Assembly: GCF_000143825.1 (NCBI RefSeq)
Contig: NZ_CM000961.1
Coordinates: 1,135,348 to 1,199,347, forward strand
Reading direction: 5' to 3'
DNA length: 64,000 nt
From: Corynebacterium genitalium ATCC 33030
GTDB taxonomy: Bacteria; Actinomycetota; Actinomycetes; Mycobacteriales; Mycobacteriaceae
Shown here: piece after piece, positions 43,770 through 53,317 of the stretch
How positions within the stretch are numbered: the first letter of the stretch is position 1
How the letters are laid out: the number at the start of each line of letters is the position of its first letter
Program-made: the position numbers and the translations under genes
The notes under the pieces: generated by a model
The model's input: the letters and a program-made list of their open reading frames with translations, nothing else
The model's database searches: none
Told to the model about the DNA's origin: nothing

Positions 43770-44299
43770 TGATCCGGCTCTTCGCTGCACTGTTTCCTTC
43801 GGAGGAAGCGCGCGAGCACCTCGTTGCGGCGCTGCGTCCAATCAGGAAATTCTCCCGGCAGGAGATCCGCTGGACCGACCCCGACAACTGGCACGTGACC
43901 CTGGCGTTCTACGGCGATCAGCCGAACGATGGAGCTCAGATTAGTGAGCACCTCGCACAGGTGAGCGCTTTCCATACCGCGCCGACGTTGCACGTCTCCG
44001 GCGCCGGGGCGTTTGAGCAGAGGACATTGTGGATGGGGCTCGGGGGCGACCCGATCAAAGAGCTCATGGCCGAGTGCGCCCTGCCGGATATGGATGTGAG
44101 ACAGCGGCCGCACATGACGGTCGGCAGGGCCGGGAAACGCTCCCGCGACCCTTACGCCATCCCGGACATCGTCCGCGCATTGTCTGTCTACCGCGGCCCG
44201 GAATTCACCTGCGATGAACTGTGTCTTGTCCAATCCCACCTCGGGGAAGGTCGCGGCGGAGGGCCCCGCTACGAGGTCCTTGAGCGCTTTCACCTGTAG
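43769..44299 (+). CDS. thpR: RNA 2',3'-cyclic phosphodiesterase (2'-5' RNA ligase family)
   Basis: A 176-residue 2H phosphoesterase. The two signature motifs are HVTLAF (about 42-47) and HMTVGR (about 113-118), each giving a catalytic His. Members open 2',3'-cyclic phosphates at RNA ends. GTG 43769 overlaps the lepA stop (TAGTG). Its 3' end overlaps the convergent protease gene by 10 nt. Confidence 0.9.
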   Translation: MIRLFAALFPSEEAREHLVAALRPIRKFSRQEIRWTDPDNWHVTLAFYGDQPNDGAQISEHLAQVSAFHTAPTLHVSGAGAFEQRTLWMGLGGDPIKELMAECALPDMDVRQRPHMTVGRAGKRSRDPYAIPDIVRALSVYRGPEFTCDELCLVQSHLGEGRGGGPRYEVLERFHL

Positions 44300-45393
44300 T
44301 ACGGCGGCACAGGCGGGTACTGCGCAGGCGGGGGATACTGTGGCTGCTGGTACTGCACCGGTAGAGGATTCCGCGATGGGGGATACTGCAGGGGCTGCGG
44401 AACCGGTTGTTGGGGGTGTTGCGGCTGCGGCATCTGGTGCGGCGGAACGTGGCCTTGCAGTGCAGGGTGCGGCGGGTACGGAGGTGGCGCAACGGCGGGG
44501 TAGTGCACACCGGGCTGGGGTCGGGCCGGGGCGGGTTCGCGGGCTGGCGGCGAGAAATTCCAGAACACGATGAGCAGAATGGCGAACAGGACCCACGTGG
44601 ACAGTTCGGAAATGAAGATCAGCGAGGGGCGCTCCGTGATGTCGGCGTCGATTCCCATCAGGGCGTACCACTCGACGGACATGTTGTTGCCCGCGTGGAA
44701 GGCGATGGCCACCTCCAAGCCGCCGGTGCGGTGGACCAGGATGGACGCGAAGACGGCGAAGATGGCGACGAAGAACAGGCCGGCAGGGTCGTAATCGTGG
44801 GCTAACACGAAGAAGGGAATGGGCAGCAGGTACGCCAACCAGGGTTTGCGGATCCATGCCCCGACGATCTGCGGTAATGCCCCGCGGTAGATGATCTCCT
44901 CCGCGGCGCACTGCAACGGGGTGTAGGCGGCCACGATGAGCAGGATGATGAGGGAACGCTCGTCAAAATCGGGCAAGAAGGTGCCGGTGGAGGCGAAAAC
45001 GGCATCCAGGAGCGATGTGACGATGTGAAAGGTAGCGACTACGAGCGCGGCCCGCCCGAACAAGCCCCACCGGAATCGGTTGTCCACCGACCACAGAGCA
45101 CGCGGGCGGCGCCCAGTGATACGGGCAGCGAGAAACGGGGCGGGGATCATGGCAGCCAGGCTGCCGTAGAGCAGGAACTTCATTGCCGGGTCGGATTCGT
45201 CGAGTTCTTCGAAGGTACCCCTCAGTGGAAGCGGATAATCGACAGCCACCAGTGCGAACCCGACGACAAGGATGAACGCGAGCATCAAGGCGAAACTAAA
45301 GGCTGTCAGCAGGATCAGCTCGATGAACGGGTGCCACGGCGTGTACTTTCCCAGCCGGTGTGTCCGCGCGAGCCGGTGGTAAGGCAAGCTCAT
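44290..45393 (-). CDS. CPBP-family intramembrane protease
   Basis: A 367-residue protein with about eight membrane spans and the CPBP/Rce1-type motif AAEEIIYRGALPQ (about 160-172), with the second His in FFVLAHDYDP and the third region FHAGNN. These enzymes cleave within the membrane or act in CAAX-like processing; substrate unknown. After the last span (about 270) a Pro/Gln/Tyr-rich tail of about 95 residues is predicted to be disordered and cytoplasmic, unusual for the family. Confidence 0.87.
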   Translation of the reverse strand: MSLPYHRLARTHRLGKYTPWHPFIELILLTAFSFALMLAFILVVGFALVAVDYPLPLRGTFEELDESDPAMKFLLYGSLAAMIPAPFLAARITGRRPRALWSVDNRFRWGLFGRAALVVATFHIVTSLLDAVFASTGTFLPDFDERSLIILLIVAAYTPLQCAAEEIIYRGALPQIVGAWIRKPWLAYLLPIPFFVLAHDYDPAGLFFVAIFAVFASILVHRTGGLEVAIAFHAGNNMSVEWYALMGIDADITERPSLIFISELSTWVLFAILLIVFWNFSPPAREPAPARPQPGVHYPAVAPPPYPPHPALQGHVPPHQMPQPQHPQQPVPQPLQYPPSRNPLPVQYQQPQYPPPAQYPPVPPYYR

Positions 45394-45399
45394 GCCTGT

Positions 45400-47385
45400 C
45401 TAACGTTCGGAGTCTGCCGTTTGTTCGCCCGTTTCGGATTCGACATCGGAATCAGGGTCGTCCTCGTCGACTCGGTCGTCGACTTCCTCGCGGGTGTAGC
45501 CGTCTTCCCATGTGTCGGTTTCGTAGTCGTAGCCGACGCGGTTGCCGTCTTCGTCATAACGCTCGTACCAGCTGGTGTACTTGTCATCGGAGGAGTCAAA
45601 GTCCTTGCCTGCACCGTCACCGTAGCGCGACTCCTTGATTACCAGCTCGAAGTTGTCGCCATAATCCTCAAGGCCGTGCCACACCGCGTACTGCAGCGCG
45701 GACTCCGCGTAACGGTCACGGATGGTGTGCGGATCAGTGGTCAGGTCGCGGACGAAGGAGAACAACAGGCCCAACACCACCAGCGAGAAGGGCAGGGCAA
45801 TCAACACCGTCAGCGACTGCAGGCCGCTTAGGGCATCCTCGCCGCCGGCCAGCAGCATCACCACGGCCACGCCCATCATGCACAGGCCCCAGAAGATGGA
45901 GACCATCTTGTTGGATTCCGGGTCGCCCTTCGAGGACATGGTGCCCATGACCACGGAAGCAGAGTCTGCGGTGGTGATGAAGAAGACGGCCAGGATAGCG
46001 ATGAGCAGGTAGGGGGTGAAGTTGGATAGCGGAAGCGCGTCGAAAAGCGAGAAAAGCACTTGTTCTGGCGTGGACTCGCCGTCGAACCCGGGGACGCCCT
46101 CGCGTGAGAAGGAGATCGCAGTGCCGCCGAAGATGCTGAACGCCAGGATGAGGATGCCGGTAGGCACGGCCACGGTCATGAGGATGAATTCGCGCAGGGT
46201 GCGGCCGCGGGAAATTTTTGCCAGGAACGTGCCGACGAACGGCGCCCAGGAGATCCACCATGCCCAGTAGAACGCAGTCCACTCGGATTGGAACGCCAGC
46301 GTCTCTTCGCCCCAGGACAGCGAGCGCGACGCCATGTTGAAGAACTCGTGGAAGTAGTACAGCGTGCCCGAGGGGATCAGGTTGATCAGCAACAGGGTGG
46401 GGCCGGTGAGGAAGATGAAGAGTATTGACGCGAAAGTCAGCGTGATGTTGGTGTTCGACAGGATGCGGATGCCCTTGGACACACCAGAGACCGCGGAGAT
46501 GACAAAGCCCAAGGTGAGGGCCCCGATGATGGTCAGCAGGATCGGGTTGCCCACTTCGAGGTCGGTGACAATGCCGAGACCTTCCCCGATTTGCAGGGCG
46601 GCGATACCGAGCGATGCCGCGGTTCCGAACAGGGTGGCGGCCACAGCCATGATGTCGATGGTGCGGCTGAGGATGGTGCCGTTGTTCGACTCGCCCATCA
46701 GCGGCGCGAAGAGTGAGGACATCAACAGCGGGCGGCCGCGGCGGTAGGTGGAATAGGCGATGGCCGCGCCCACGAGGGAGTAGATCGCCCACGGGTTCAA
46801 ACCCCAGTGAAAGTTGGACTGGGCGAGCGCTTGGTGCATGGCGGTCTCGGTGCCGGCCTCGTTTGTCAGCGGTGGTGGATCGAGGAAGAATTGCAGCGGT
46901 TCAGACGGGCCGAAGAAGAAGATGCCCACGCCGATGCCTGCGGCAAACATCATGGCCACCCACGAGAAGCGGCCGAACTCCGGTTCCTCGTCGTCCTTGC
47001 CCAGACGGATCTGGCCCATGCGGCTGAGCGCAATCACCGCAACGAGAAGCACGCAGACGAACATCACGATGTTGAACAGCCATCCGGCGTGCTCCATGCC
47101 CCAGGCGAATGCTTCACCTGCTGTCTCCGAAACCGATTCCGGGCTGTAGACACCCCACGCGATGAATCCCACGATGAGCGCTGCCGCGACACCGAAGACG
47201 ACCTTGTCCACTCCGAATTCGTAGCGCTGCTCTTCAACGCTGATGCCGCGGATCAGACCGGGGTGCATCCCGTCGGGGTACTTGTCTTTGTCGCGGGCCT
47301 TTCGGCTGGCGTCGGGGTGCATCACCGAGCGGATCGGCTTCGGCAGGGGGCTGCCGGAGGGCCGTGTGCTTCTCGTGCTGGACAT
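45400..47385 (-). CDS. BCCT-family transporter (betaine/carnitine/choline type)
   Basis: A 661-residue secondary carrier with about 12 spans. The glycine-rich helix 3 motif MMFAAGIGVGIFFFGPSEP (about 146-164) and the Trp-rich WTAFYWAWWISWAPFVGTF (about 371-389) are diagnostic of BCCT. The acidic C-terminus of about 110 residues and a charged N-terminus recall the osmosensing BetP/EctP/LcoP proteins of Corynebacterium. The likely substrate is a compatible solute such as glycine betaine or ectoine, undecided. AGGAAGG precedes the ATG. Confidence 0.93.
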   Translation of the reverse strand: MSSTRSTRPSGSPLPKPIRSVMHPDASRKARDKDKYPDGMHPGLIRGISVEEQRYEFGVDKVVFGVAAALIVGFIAWGVYSPESVSETAGEAFAWGMEHAGWLFNIVMFVCVLLVAVIALSRMGQIRLGKDDEEPEFGRFSWVAMMFAAGIGVGIFFFGPSEPLQFFLDPPPLTNEAGTETAMHQALAQSNFHWGLNPWAIYSLVGAAIAYSTYRRGRPLLMSSLFAPLMGESNNGTILSRTIDIMAVAATLFGTAASLGIAALQIGEGLGIVTDLEVGNPILLTIIGALTLGFVISAVSGVSKGIRILSNTNITLTFASILFIFLTGPTLLLINLIPSGTLYYFHEFFNMASRSLSWGEETLAFQSEWTAFYWAWWISWAPFVGTFLAKISRGRTLREFILMTVAVPTGILILAFSIFGGTAISFSREGVPGFDGESTPEQVLFSLFDALPLSNFTPYLLIAILAVFFITTADSASVVMGTMSSKGDPESNKMVSIFWGLCMMGVAVVMLLAGGEDALSGLQSLTVLIALPFSLVVLGLLFSFVRDLTTDPHTIRDRYAESALQYAVWHGLEDYGDNFELVIKESRYGDGAGKDFDSSDDKYTSWYERYDEDGNRVGYDYETDTWEDGYTREEVDDRVDEDDPDSDVESETGEQTADSER

Positions 47386-47450
47386 GAAGTATCGCCTTCC
47401 TGGGTTTTAGGTGTGCTCAAGATTCAACCAGGTTCTGGCATACTTATCTG

Positions 47451-48740
47451 ATGATCTCCACAATCATCCCCCCGAACGCGCGTACGCGGGAACATACGCT
47501 TCAGGTCCCGTGGGACCGCGAGCGCCCGGAGTTGGGCACCTTCGAGCTGTTCGCGCGCGAGCTCTACGCGCACGGGGACGGAGAGAGCCTTCCGCCACTG
47601 TTGTTTCTCCAAGGCGGCCCCGGCAACCCCGCACCGCGCTTCATGCAGGGCTGGATTCCGGAGGCGTTGCAGCACTACCGCATCTTCCTCATGGATGAAC
47701 GCGGCACGGGTCGTTCCGGCAAGATCGACCGCGGCACGCCGGAGCTTATCGACGAACGCATCTTGTCCAAACTCCGCTGTCCCGATGTCGTCGCTGACGC
47801 GGAGGATTTGCGCCGGCACCTGGGGTTTGCGAAGTGGGACGTGCTGGGCAACTCGTTCGGCGCGCTGTGCACTGGAAGTTACCTCTCGTGGGCACCGGGC
47901 GGCATCGGCCACGCGTATCTCACCGGGGCGCTGCCGCAGCTGGGCTGGTCGCCCGAGGTGTACAACGAGGTCACACTCGGCCTTTTCCACGCGCGCATCG
48001 AGGACTTCTACGCCACGGTGCCGAATGCGCAAGAGCGCGTCCGGGAGATCTGCGACCATTTGAACAACGTCGAGGAATTCCTGCCCACGGGTGAGCGGCT
48101 CACCGCGAACCGTTTCCGTTTCGTAGGTGTTGCGCTCGGCGAGGAGCAGGGTTTTCATTCGTTGGCGATTTTGTTGGAGGAGCCGTTTGACCGTCGTCAC
48201 GCGGACAAGCGGTTGCGCAAAGACTTCCTGGCGATGGTCAATGACTTTGTCTCGCTGGAACGCAACCCGCTGTGGGCGGTGCTGCACGAAACGCTCTTTG
48301 GCTGGCCGGGGCAGGCGCCGAACTGGGCGGCGGAACGCACGATGGCCGGACGGCCGGGCTTTCGGCTTGACGCAGACCCGACGAACCTGGACGAGCCGTA
48401 CTACCTGCTGGGCAACTACTTCTTCAAACACCACTTCGACGAAGATCCGGCACTGATCCCGTTCCGCGAAGAGGTGCACAAGCTCGCGCAGAAGACGGAC
48501 TTCTCCCGGGTGTTCAACGAGGAGCAGCTCTACGTCAACGAGGTCCCGGCAGTAGTTGCTCTATACGAGCAAGATATGTTCATTCCCTTCGAGATGGCCT
48601 GCGAGAACGCAGCGAAGATTGGGAACATGAAGGTCTGGTCGCACCCCGATTGGGCCCATGACGCGATCTATGCCCACGGCGCAGAACTGTTCCGTGGGAT
48701 TTATGACGCAATGCACGGCGAGGGTGCTTCGCAGGGTTAA
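47451..48740 (+). CDS. Proline iminopeptidase-like alpha/beta hydrolase
   Basis: A 429-residue cytoplasmic serine hydrolase of the S33 family. FLQGGPGNPAPR (about 52-63) is the oxyanion GGPG motif, FLMDERGTGRS (about 82-92) is the family signature and WDVLGNSFGALC (about 130-141) contains the nucleophile Ser. The late ALYEQDMFIPF and HPDWAHDAIY carry the probable Asp and His. It would remove N-terminal proline or cleave esters. Divergent from the BCCT gene; CATACT lies 6 nt before the ATG. Confidence 0.88.
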   Translation: MISTIIPPNARTREHTLQVPWDRERPELGTFELFARELYAHGDGESLPPLLFLQGGPGNPAPRFMQGWIPEALQHYRIFLMDERGTGRSGKIDRGTPELIDERILSKLRCPDVVADAEDLRRHLGFAKWDVLGNSFGALCTGSYLSWAPGGIGHAYLTGALPQLGWSPEVYNEVTLGLFHARIEDFYATVPNAQERVREICDHLNNVEEFLPTGERLTANRFRFVGVALGEEQGFHSLAILLEEPFDRRHADKRLRKDFLAMVNDFVSLERNPLWAVLHETLFGWPGQAPNWAAERTMAGRPGFRLDADPTNLDEPYYLLGNYFFKHHFDEDPALIPFREEVHKLAQKTDFSRVFNEEQLYVNEVPAVVALYEQDMFIPFEMACENAAKIGNMKVWSHPDWAHDAIYAHGAELFRGIYDAMHGEGASQG

Positions 48741-48753
48741 ACTATCCGGCATG
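48738..48753 (+). promoter_or_regulatory. Leaderless-type -10 box before a 30-codon reading frame
   Basis: TAAACT (48738-48743) is 7 nt before ATG 48751, overlapping the stop codon of the hydrolase gene. Confidence 0.45.
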
Positions 48754-48843
48754 GACACCATGTTCGAGACTTTGGATGCCATGTTTGAGTACACCGAAGA
48801 GCACGTCCTCGACCCCGCGCTGTTGTTCTACATCTGCCGCTAG
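48751..48843 (+). CDS. Possible 30-residue small protein
   Basis: A 30-codon frame encoding an acidic, amphipathic peptide (MDTMFETLDAMFEYTEEHVL as its first 20 residues) ending in Tyr-Ile-Cys-Arg. Support: the third codon positions are mostly G/C as in the genes around it, and the -10-like TAAACT sits at the exact spacing used by leaderless genes here. It ends 10 nt before the convergent ribokinase gene. No family is recognised; it could be a regulatory peptide or chance. Confidence 0.4.
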   Translation: MDTMFETLDAMFEYTEEHVLDPALLFYICR

Positions 48844-48853
48844 CCGGGGCTTG

Positions 48854-49741
48854 CTAGAGCTCTCCTGCTAGCGGGTAGGAGGCTTGGGCTCCGTGCCGGG
48901 TCACGGAGAATGCGCCGACCTTCGCGGCGAAGCGCGCGGCGTCCACGATGTCTGCGCCGTGGACGAGCTGGTGGCACAGCGCACCCGTGAACGCGTCGCC
49001 CGCCCCGACCGTGTCCACCGCCTGCACACGCGGAGAGTCGATCTTCTCGCTCATGCCGTCGGCTGCGACGAGTGCACCGTCTGCGCCGAGCGTGATCACC
49101 ACGGAAGCAAAGCCAGCCTGCATCAACGCGTCCAGCTGCTTCTGCGGGTCGTCTGGGGAGGCGTGGCCGAGCATCTCCAGCACGCCGGCAGCCTCATGCT
49201 CGTTCACCACGAGCGGATCGGCCCGCAGGAGAACGTCTTGGTCGACGTCGATGACCGGCGCTAGATTGATCACCACGCGCCCACGGCTCAGCTCGACCGA
49301 GCGCTTGAAACCGTCAGCAGGGATTTCGCCTTGCAGCAGGACAAGTTCCGCTGTCTCGATGAGAGCTTTTTGCTTCTCGACGGCACCAGCCCCCATCTCC
49401 CCATTCGCCCCCGGCACCACGATGATCGTGTTCTCTCCGTCCTCAGCGACGGTGATCACGGCTAAGCCAGTGACTTCCGTGCCGATGATAACTCCACTGA
49501 GATCTACCCCCGCTTCTTTCAGTAGAGCGGTCGCGTCCTCGGCGTTGGTGTCGTCGCCGACAGCGCCGACCATGGCGACGGAACTGCCCAGCCGCGCGGC
49601 GGCAACGGCCTGGTTCGCGCCCTTGCCGCCAGCGGAGATGCCCCCGCCAGTGCCCAGAAGAGTCTCGCCCGGATGGGGGTGGCGCGCGACACCCACGGTC
49701 AGGTCTGCGTTGATGGAACCGACCACAACAATCTCTGCCAT
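48854..49741 (-). CDS. rbsK: Ribokinase
   Basis: A 295-residue PfkB-family sugar kinase that makes ribose 5-phosphate. The N-terminal GSINADLTVGVARHPHPGET and GGKGANQAVAAARLG (about 37-51), and the C-terminal DTVGAGDAFTGAL (about 238-250) with the catalytic Asp identify it. No ribose transporter is adjacent. TACCCT (49753-49748) 6 nt before the ATG suggests a leaderless start. Confidence 0.92.
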   Translation of the reverse strand: MAEIVVVGSINADLTVGVARHPHPGETLLGTGGGISAGGKGANQAVAAARLGSSVAMVGAVGDDTNAEDATALLKEAGVDLSGVIIGTEVTGLAVITVAEDGENTIIVVPGANGEMGAGAVEKQKALIETAELVLLQGEIPADGFKRSVELSRGRVVINLAPVIDVDQDVLLRADPLVVNEHEAAGVLEMLGHASPDDPQKQLDALMQAGFASVVITLGADGALVAADGMSEKIDSPRVQAVDTVGAGDAFTGALCHQLVHGADIVDAARFAAKVGAFSVTRHGAQASYPLAGEL

Positions 49742-49784
49742 ACCCCCAGGGTAGGGAAGTACTGCAGGGTGTGCGGGGCCGGGT

Positions 49785-49799
49785 TACTCTCATCGCATG
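49785..49799 (+). promoter_or_regulatory. Leaderless-type -10 box of the PAP2 phosphatase gene
   Basis: TACTCT (49785-49790) lies 6 nt before ATG 49797, without a ribosome site. Confidence 0.5.
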
Positions 49800-51095
49800 A
49801 AGCGTCTCCTCCCTGCCATTTTCTCCACCGCACTGGCCGTTGCCGTTCCTGCTGTTTCGCTCACCGCCGCCCCGGCTCACGCTCAGCCGTTGGGTCACGT
49901 GAACTTCAACCTCCCGCCGAACTCCAAGGTCACAGTGCCGCAGCTGCGCGATCCGAACACCGGATCCTCGACCGGACAGGTTCCCCGCGAGGCCAGCGGC
50001 GCCCCGCAACCGGTGCCGTTCAGCCCGGATTACCTGGCCGGCTACATTTCCGATATCTCGCCTTACCAGTACGGCATTTACGCCGAGGTCAACCGCCTCT
50101 TCCCGTCCCTGCGCGACAACCGCCCCGACGTGATGGACTCCAACCTGCAGCAGGTCATCGCCATCAACAATGCTGCATCCTCCGACCCGGAGCTGGTGCG
50201 CCGCGCTCAGGTCGACGCTGTCGCCTCCTCCGACGAGCTGCTGGTGACGCTGTCGGAGGGTCTTGGCGAGGAATTCGGCAAGCAGTTCCGCGACGCCCTG
50301 CGCGAAGGCCGCCTACCCAAGACGCAGTACCTGCTGGGGAACGGCTACCTGGCCCGCTCCGGCGGCATCGCCAGCTCCACCTTCGCCGAGAAGCAGATCT
50401 TCAACTACAACCGCCCGCACGTGGTCGCCCCGGATCGCATCAAGCGCTACAACCCGCCGGGGGAGGACCTGTACCTGACCTCGAAGTCTTTCCCGTCCGG
50501 CCACACCAACCAGGCTGCGCTAGTCACTTCGCTGCTGGCGTACATGGTCCCGGAGGCTGCCCCGCAGCTCCACTACCGTGGTGCTGAAGCCGGTCACAGC
50601 CGGATCGTGCTGGGGGTGCACTACCCGCTCGATGTCATCGGCGGGCGCATGTCCGGCCAGGCTGCTGCTGCGGATCGTCTGAATGACCCGAAGATGCGCA
50701 ACGCGTTCGACCAGGCTGCCGCTGAGCTGCGCGCCGAGATGCAGTGGCGCACCGGCAAGTCCATTCCGGAGCTGGTGGCATCCGATAAACCGTATGTGCC
50801 CACCGCGACGGCCGTGGAGCAGACCACGAAGTGGAACACCTACGACTTCAAGCCGATCTACCGCACCGACGCCCCGATGATCGTCCCGCAGGCAGCGCCG
50901 ACGCTCATCGCGGCGAGCTTCCCCGAGCTCAACTACCACCAGCGCGCGCAGGTCATTGCGCAGACCGCCACCGCGCCGGGCAACCCGCTGGACTGGCAAG
51001 CGGAGGGCGGTTCCTGGCAGCGCGTCAACCTGGCCGCGGCGACGTCTGCGAAGGTCAACGTCAACCAGGACGGATCGGTCACCGTTCTGCGTTAG
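49797..51095 (+). CDS. Secreted PAP2-family acid phosphatase
   Basis: A 432-residue exported phosphatase. A Sec signal peptide ends near AHAQ (about residue 28). The three-part PAP2 motif is complete: K199-x6-R206-P207 (KQIFNYNRP), SFPSGHTN (about 232-239) and SRIVLGVHYPLD (R-x5-H-x3-D, about 266-277). This is the non-specific class A acid phosphatase layout, acting outside the membrane. About 100 residues after the domain have no recognised motif. Confidence 0.92.
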   Translation: MKRLLPAIFSTALAVAVPAVSLTAAPAHAQPLGHVNFNLPPNSKVTVPQLRDPNTGSSTGQVPREASGAPQPVPFSPDYLAGYISDISPYQYGIYAEVNRLFPSLRDNRPDVMDSNLQQVIAINNAASSDPELVRRAQVDAVASSDELLVTLSEGLGEEFGKQFRDALREGRLPKTQYLLGNGYLARSGGIASSTFAEKQIFNYNRPHVVAPDRIKRYNPPGEDLYLTSKSFPSGHTNQAALVTSLLAYMVPEAAPQLHYRGAEAGHSRIVLGVHYPLDVIGGRMSGQAAAADRLNDPKMRNAFDQAAAELRAEMQWRTGKSIPELVASDKPYVPTATAVEQTTKWNTYDFKPIYRTDAPMIVPQAAPTLIAASFPELNYHQRAQVIAQTATAPGNPLDWQAEGGSWQRVNLAAATSAKVNVNQDGSVTVLR

Positions 51096-51122
51096 CGGCG
51101 ATCTCCTTCCTGCGTTTGAGCG

Positions 51123-52514
51123 CTAATACTCGAACGCAGGGATGGAGGCCAGCAGCTTGCGCGTGTACTTGTGCTGCGGGTTCGCCCACACGTCTTCGGT
51201 CGGGCCGGTCTCCACGATGCGGCCCTTGTGCAGCACCGCGATCGTGGGGCACACCTGCCGTACGACGGACAGGTCGTGGGAAACGAAGATGAGGGTGAGT
51301 TTGTCGTGGACCACAAGGTCGTCGAGAAGCTCGAGCACCTGAGCCCGCACTGACACGTCGAGCGCCGAAACTGGCTCGTCGGCAATGAGGATTTCCGGGC
51401 GCGGGGCAGCGGCGCGCGCAATGGAGATGCGTTGGCGCTGCCCGCCGGAGAACTCGTTGGGAAGACGATCGCCCGTGCCCTCCAGGCCGACTTGGGCCAG
51501 CACCTCATCCGCGCGTTGCTTATCGGTGCCGGATTCACGGATCGAATCGCGCACTTTCCGGCGCGGATTCAGCGAGGAGTAGGGGTCTTGGAAGACCATC
51601 TGCAAGCCGCCGTCGACACGCACGGTGCCACTATCTGGCTCACCTAGACCTGCGATGAGTCGCAGCAACGAAGTCTTGCCCGAGCCCGATCCACCGACGA
51701 TGCCGAGGCGCTCGCCTTTGCGGACGGTCAAAGAGACGTCATCAAGCGCGAGCGTGTCACCGCGGCGCCAGGTGACGTGGTCAAGTTCAACGATCGGCTT
51801 ATCCGCGTCGCGCACCAGCGCCGGTTCCCCCGGCCGCGACGCCGCGACCAACTGTGCTGTGTAGTCCACCTGCGGATTCTTCAGGTCCGCGTCGGGGTCA
51901 ACGATGCGCCCGTCCTTGAGCACGATGATCCGGTCCGTCATCCGGGAGATGACGCCAAGGTCGTGGGTGATGAACAGCAGCGCCATGTTGCGCTCCCGGA
52001 CCAGGCGGTCGAGCAGATCGAGGATCTGCGCCTGAACGGTCACGTCGAGGGCTGTGGTTGGCTCGTCGCAAATAAGCAGGTCCGGGTCGCCGGCAATAGC
52101 TAGGGCGATGAGCACGCGCTGGCGCTGGCCGCCGGAGAGCTCGTGCGGATAGGCGGCGGTGCGCTCAATGCCGACCTCGCGCAGGAGTTCGCGCGCGCGA
52201 TCTAGCGAGCTGGCCTCAGCGACTTGGCGCTCGACCGTCATGAGCGGGTCAAGTGCGGTCATCGGTTCCTGGAAGACCATGGCCACGGTGGTGCCGCGCA
52301 TGCTGCGGGTCACTTCTTGGCCATGCACGGTGATCGAACCGGAGACCTTCAGCCGCGGGTCGACCAAGCCCATGATGGACATGGCGGTCATGGATTTGCC
52401 GGAGCCGGACTCACCGATCAGGCCCACGCGCTCACCGGGGGAGATGTCGAAGGAAATGTCCTCCAGGATCCGGGGGATCGAGAGGCTTTCTACATGCACC
52501 AAGGGAGTTGTCAT
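51123..52514 (-). CDS. ABC transporter ATPase, two nucleotide-binding domains fused (DppD-DppF type)
   Basis: A 463-residue protein powering the importer encoded upstream. Domain 1: Walker A GESGSGKS (about 34-41), signature LSGGQRQRV, Walker [13 protein letters not shown]. Domain 2: Walker [10 protein letters not shown] (about 274-282), signature [10 protein letters not shown], Walker [13 protein letters not shown]. Both sites look intact. It is compact because the C-terminal oligopeptide-binding extensions of separate OppD/F are mostly missing. ATG 52514 overlaps the permease stop by 4 nt. Confidence 0.93.
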   Translation of the reverse strand: MTTPLVHVESLSIPRILEDISFDISPGERVGLIGESGSGKSMTAMSIMGLVDPRLKVSGSITVHGQEVTRSMRGTTVAMVFQEPMTALDPLMTVERQVAEASSLDRARELLREVGIERTAAYPHELSGGQRQRVLIALAIAGDPDLLICDEPTTALDVTVQAQILDLLDRLVRERNMALLFITHDLGVISRMTDRIIVLKDGRIVDPDADLKNPQVDYTAQLVAASRPGEPALVRDADKPIVELDHVTWRRGDTLALDDVSLTVRKGERLGIVGGSGSGKTSLLRLIAGLGEPDSGTVRVDGGLQMVFQDPYSSLNPRRKVRDSIRESGTDKQRADEVLAQVGLEGTGDRLPNEFSGGQRQRISIARAAAPRPEILIADEPVSALDVSVRAQVLELLDDLVVHDKLTLIFVSHDLSVVRQVCPTIAVLHKGRIVETGPTEDVWANPQHKYTRKLLASIPAFEY

Positions 52515-53317
52515 CGTTTCACCTTCCAGGCGGTCTGGAGGCCGTCGCTCAGCAGATTGAGCCCAAGGACTGTCGCCGCGATAGCCAGCCCAGGCCATAG
52601 CGCAAGGTGGGGTGCGGTGGCCAGATAGGCCTGGGAAGCCTGCAGCATCCTGCCCCAGGAAGCGTACGGGGCGGGCGTGCCCAATCCGAGGAAGGACAAA
52701 CCGGCCTCAGCGAGGATGGCCAGCGCGAGCGCGACGGAGACCTGAACAATGAGGATCGCAGCGATATTGGGCAGCACGTGCCGCCACGCGATGACCGGGC
52801 CGGGCACGCGAGAGACCCGGGCGGAGAGAATGTAGTCCTGCGCCATGACCTGCAGTGTGCCTACCCGCGCCACGCGTGCGAAGCCGGGGATGCCCGCGAT
52901 GCCGATCGCCAGCACCACGATCCACATTGACGCGCCGAACACCGCGGTGAACACGATGGCCAACAGCAAAGCGGGGAAGGCCAACAGCAGGTCGTTGGAG
53001 CGCATGATGAGTGTCTCAATCCAGCCGCGGGACATGCCCGCCCACATGCCCAGCGGCACTCCGATCAGTGCTGACAACGCGACCGAGCCGAACGCGACCA
53101 GCAGCGAGATGCGGGCACCGTCCATGATGCGGCTGAGCATGTCGCGGCCGTACTGGTCCGTGCCCATCCAATGGGTGGCGGAAAACGCCTCCAGTCGCTG
53201 TTCGGGGTTCCCTTGGACAGGGTTGTACGGCGTCCACACCAGCGCGATGAGCCCCAGCGTGACGACGATACCGACCAGCACCGCGCCCACCCAGAAGGTC
53301 GCAGGGAAACGTCTCAT
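52511..53317 (-). CDS. ABC transporter permease (DppC type)
   Basis: A 268-residue inner-membrane subunit with about six spans and the EAA-type cytoplasmic loop near SRVPGPVIAWRHVLPNIAAI (about 163-182). Starts and ends within 4-nt overlaps with its neighbours. Confidence 0.92.
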   Translation of the reverse strand: MRRFPATFWVGAVLVGIVVTLGLIALVWTPYNPVQGNPEQRLEAFSATHWMGTDQYGRDMLSRIMDGARISLLVAFGSVALSALIGVPLGMWAGMSRGWIETLIMRSNDLLLAFPALLLAIVFTAVFGASMWIVVLAIGIAGIPGFARVARVGTLQVMAQDYILSARVSRVPGPVIAWRHVLPNIAAILIVQVSVALALAILAEAGLSFLGLGTPAPYASWGRMLQASQAYLATAPHLALWPGLAIAATVLGLNLLSDGLQTAWKVKR

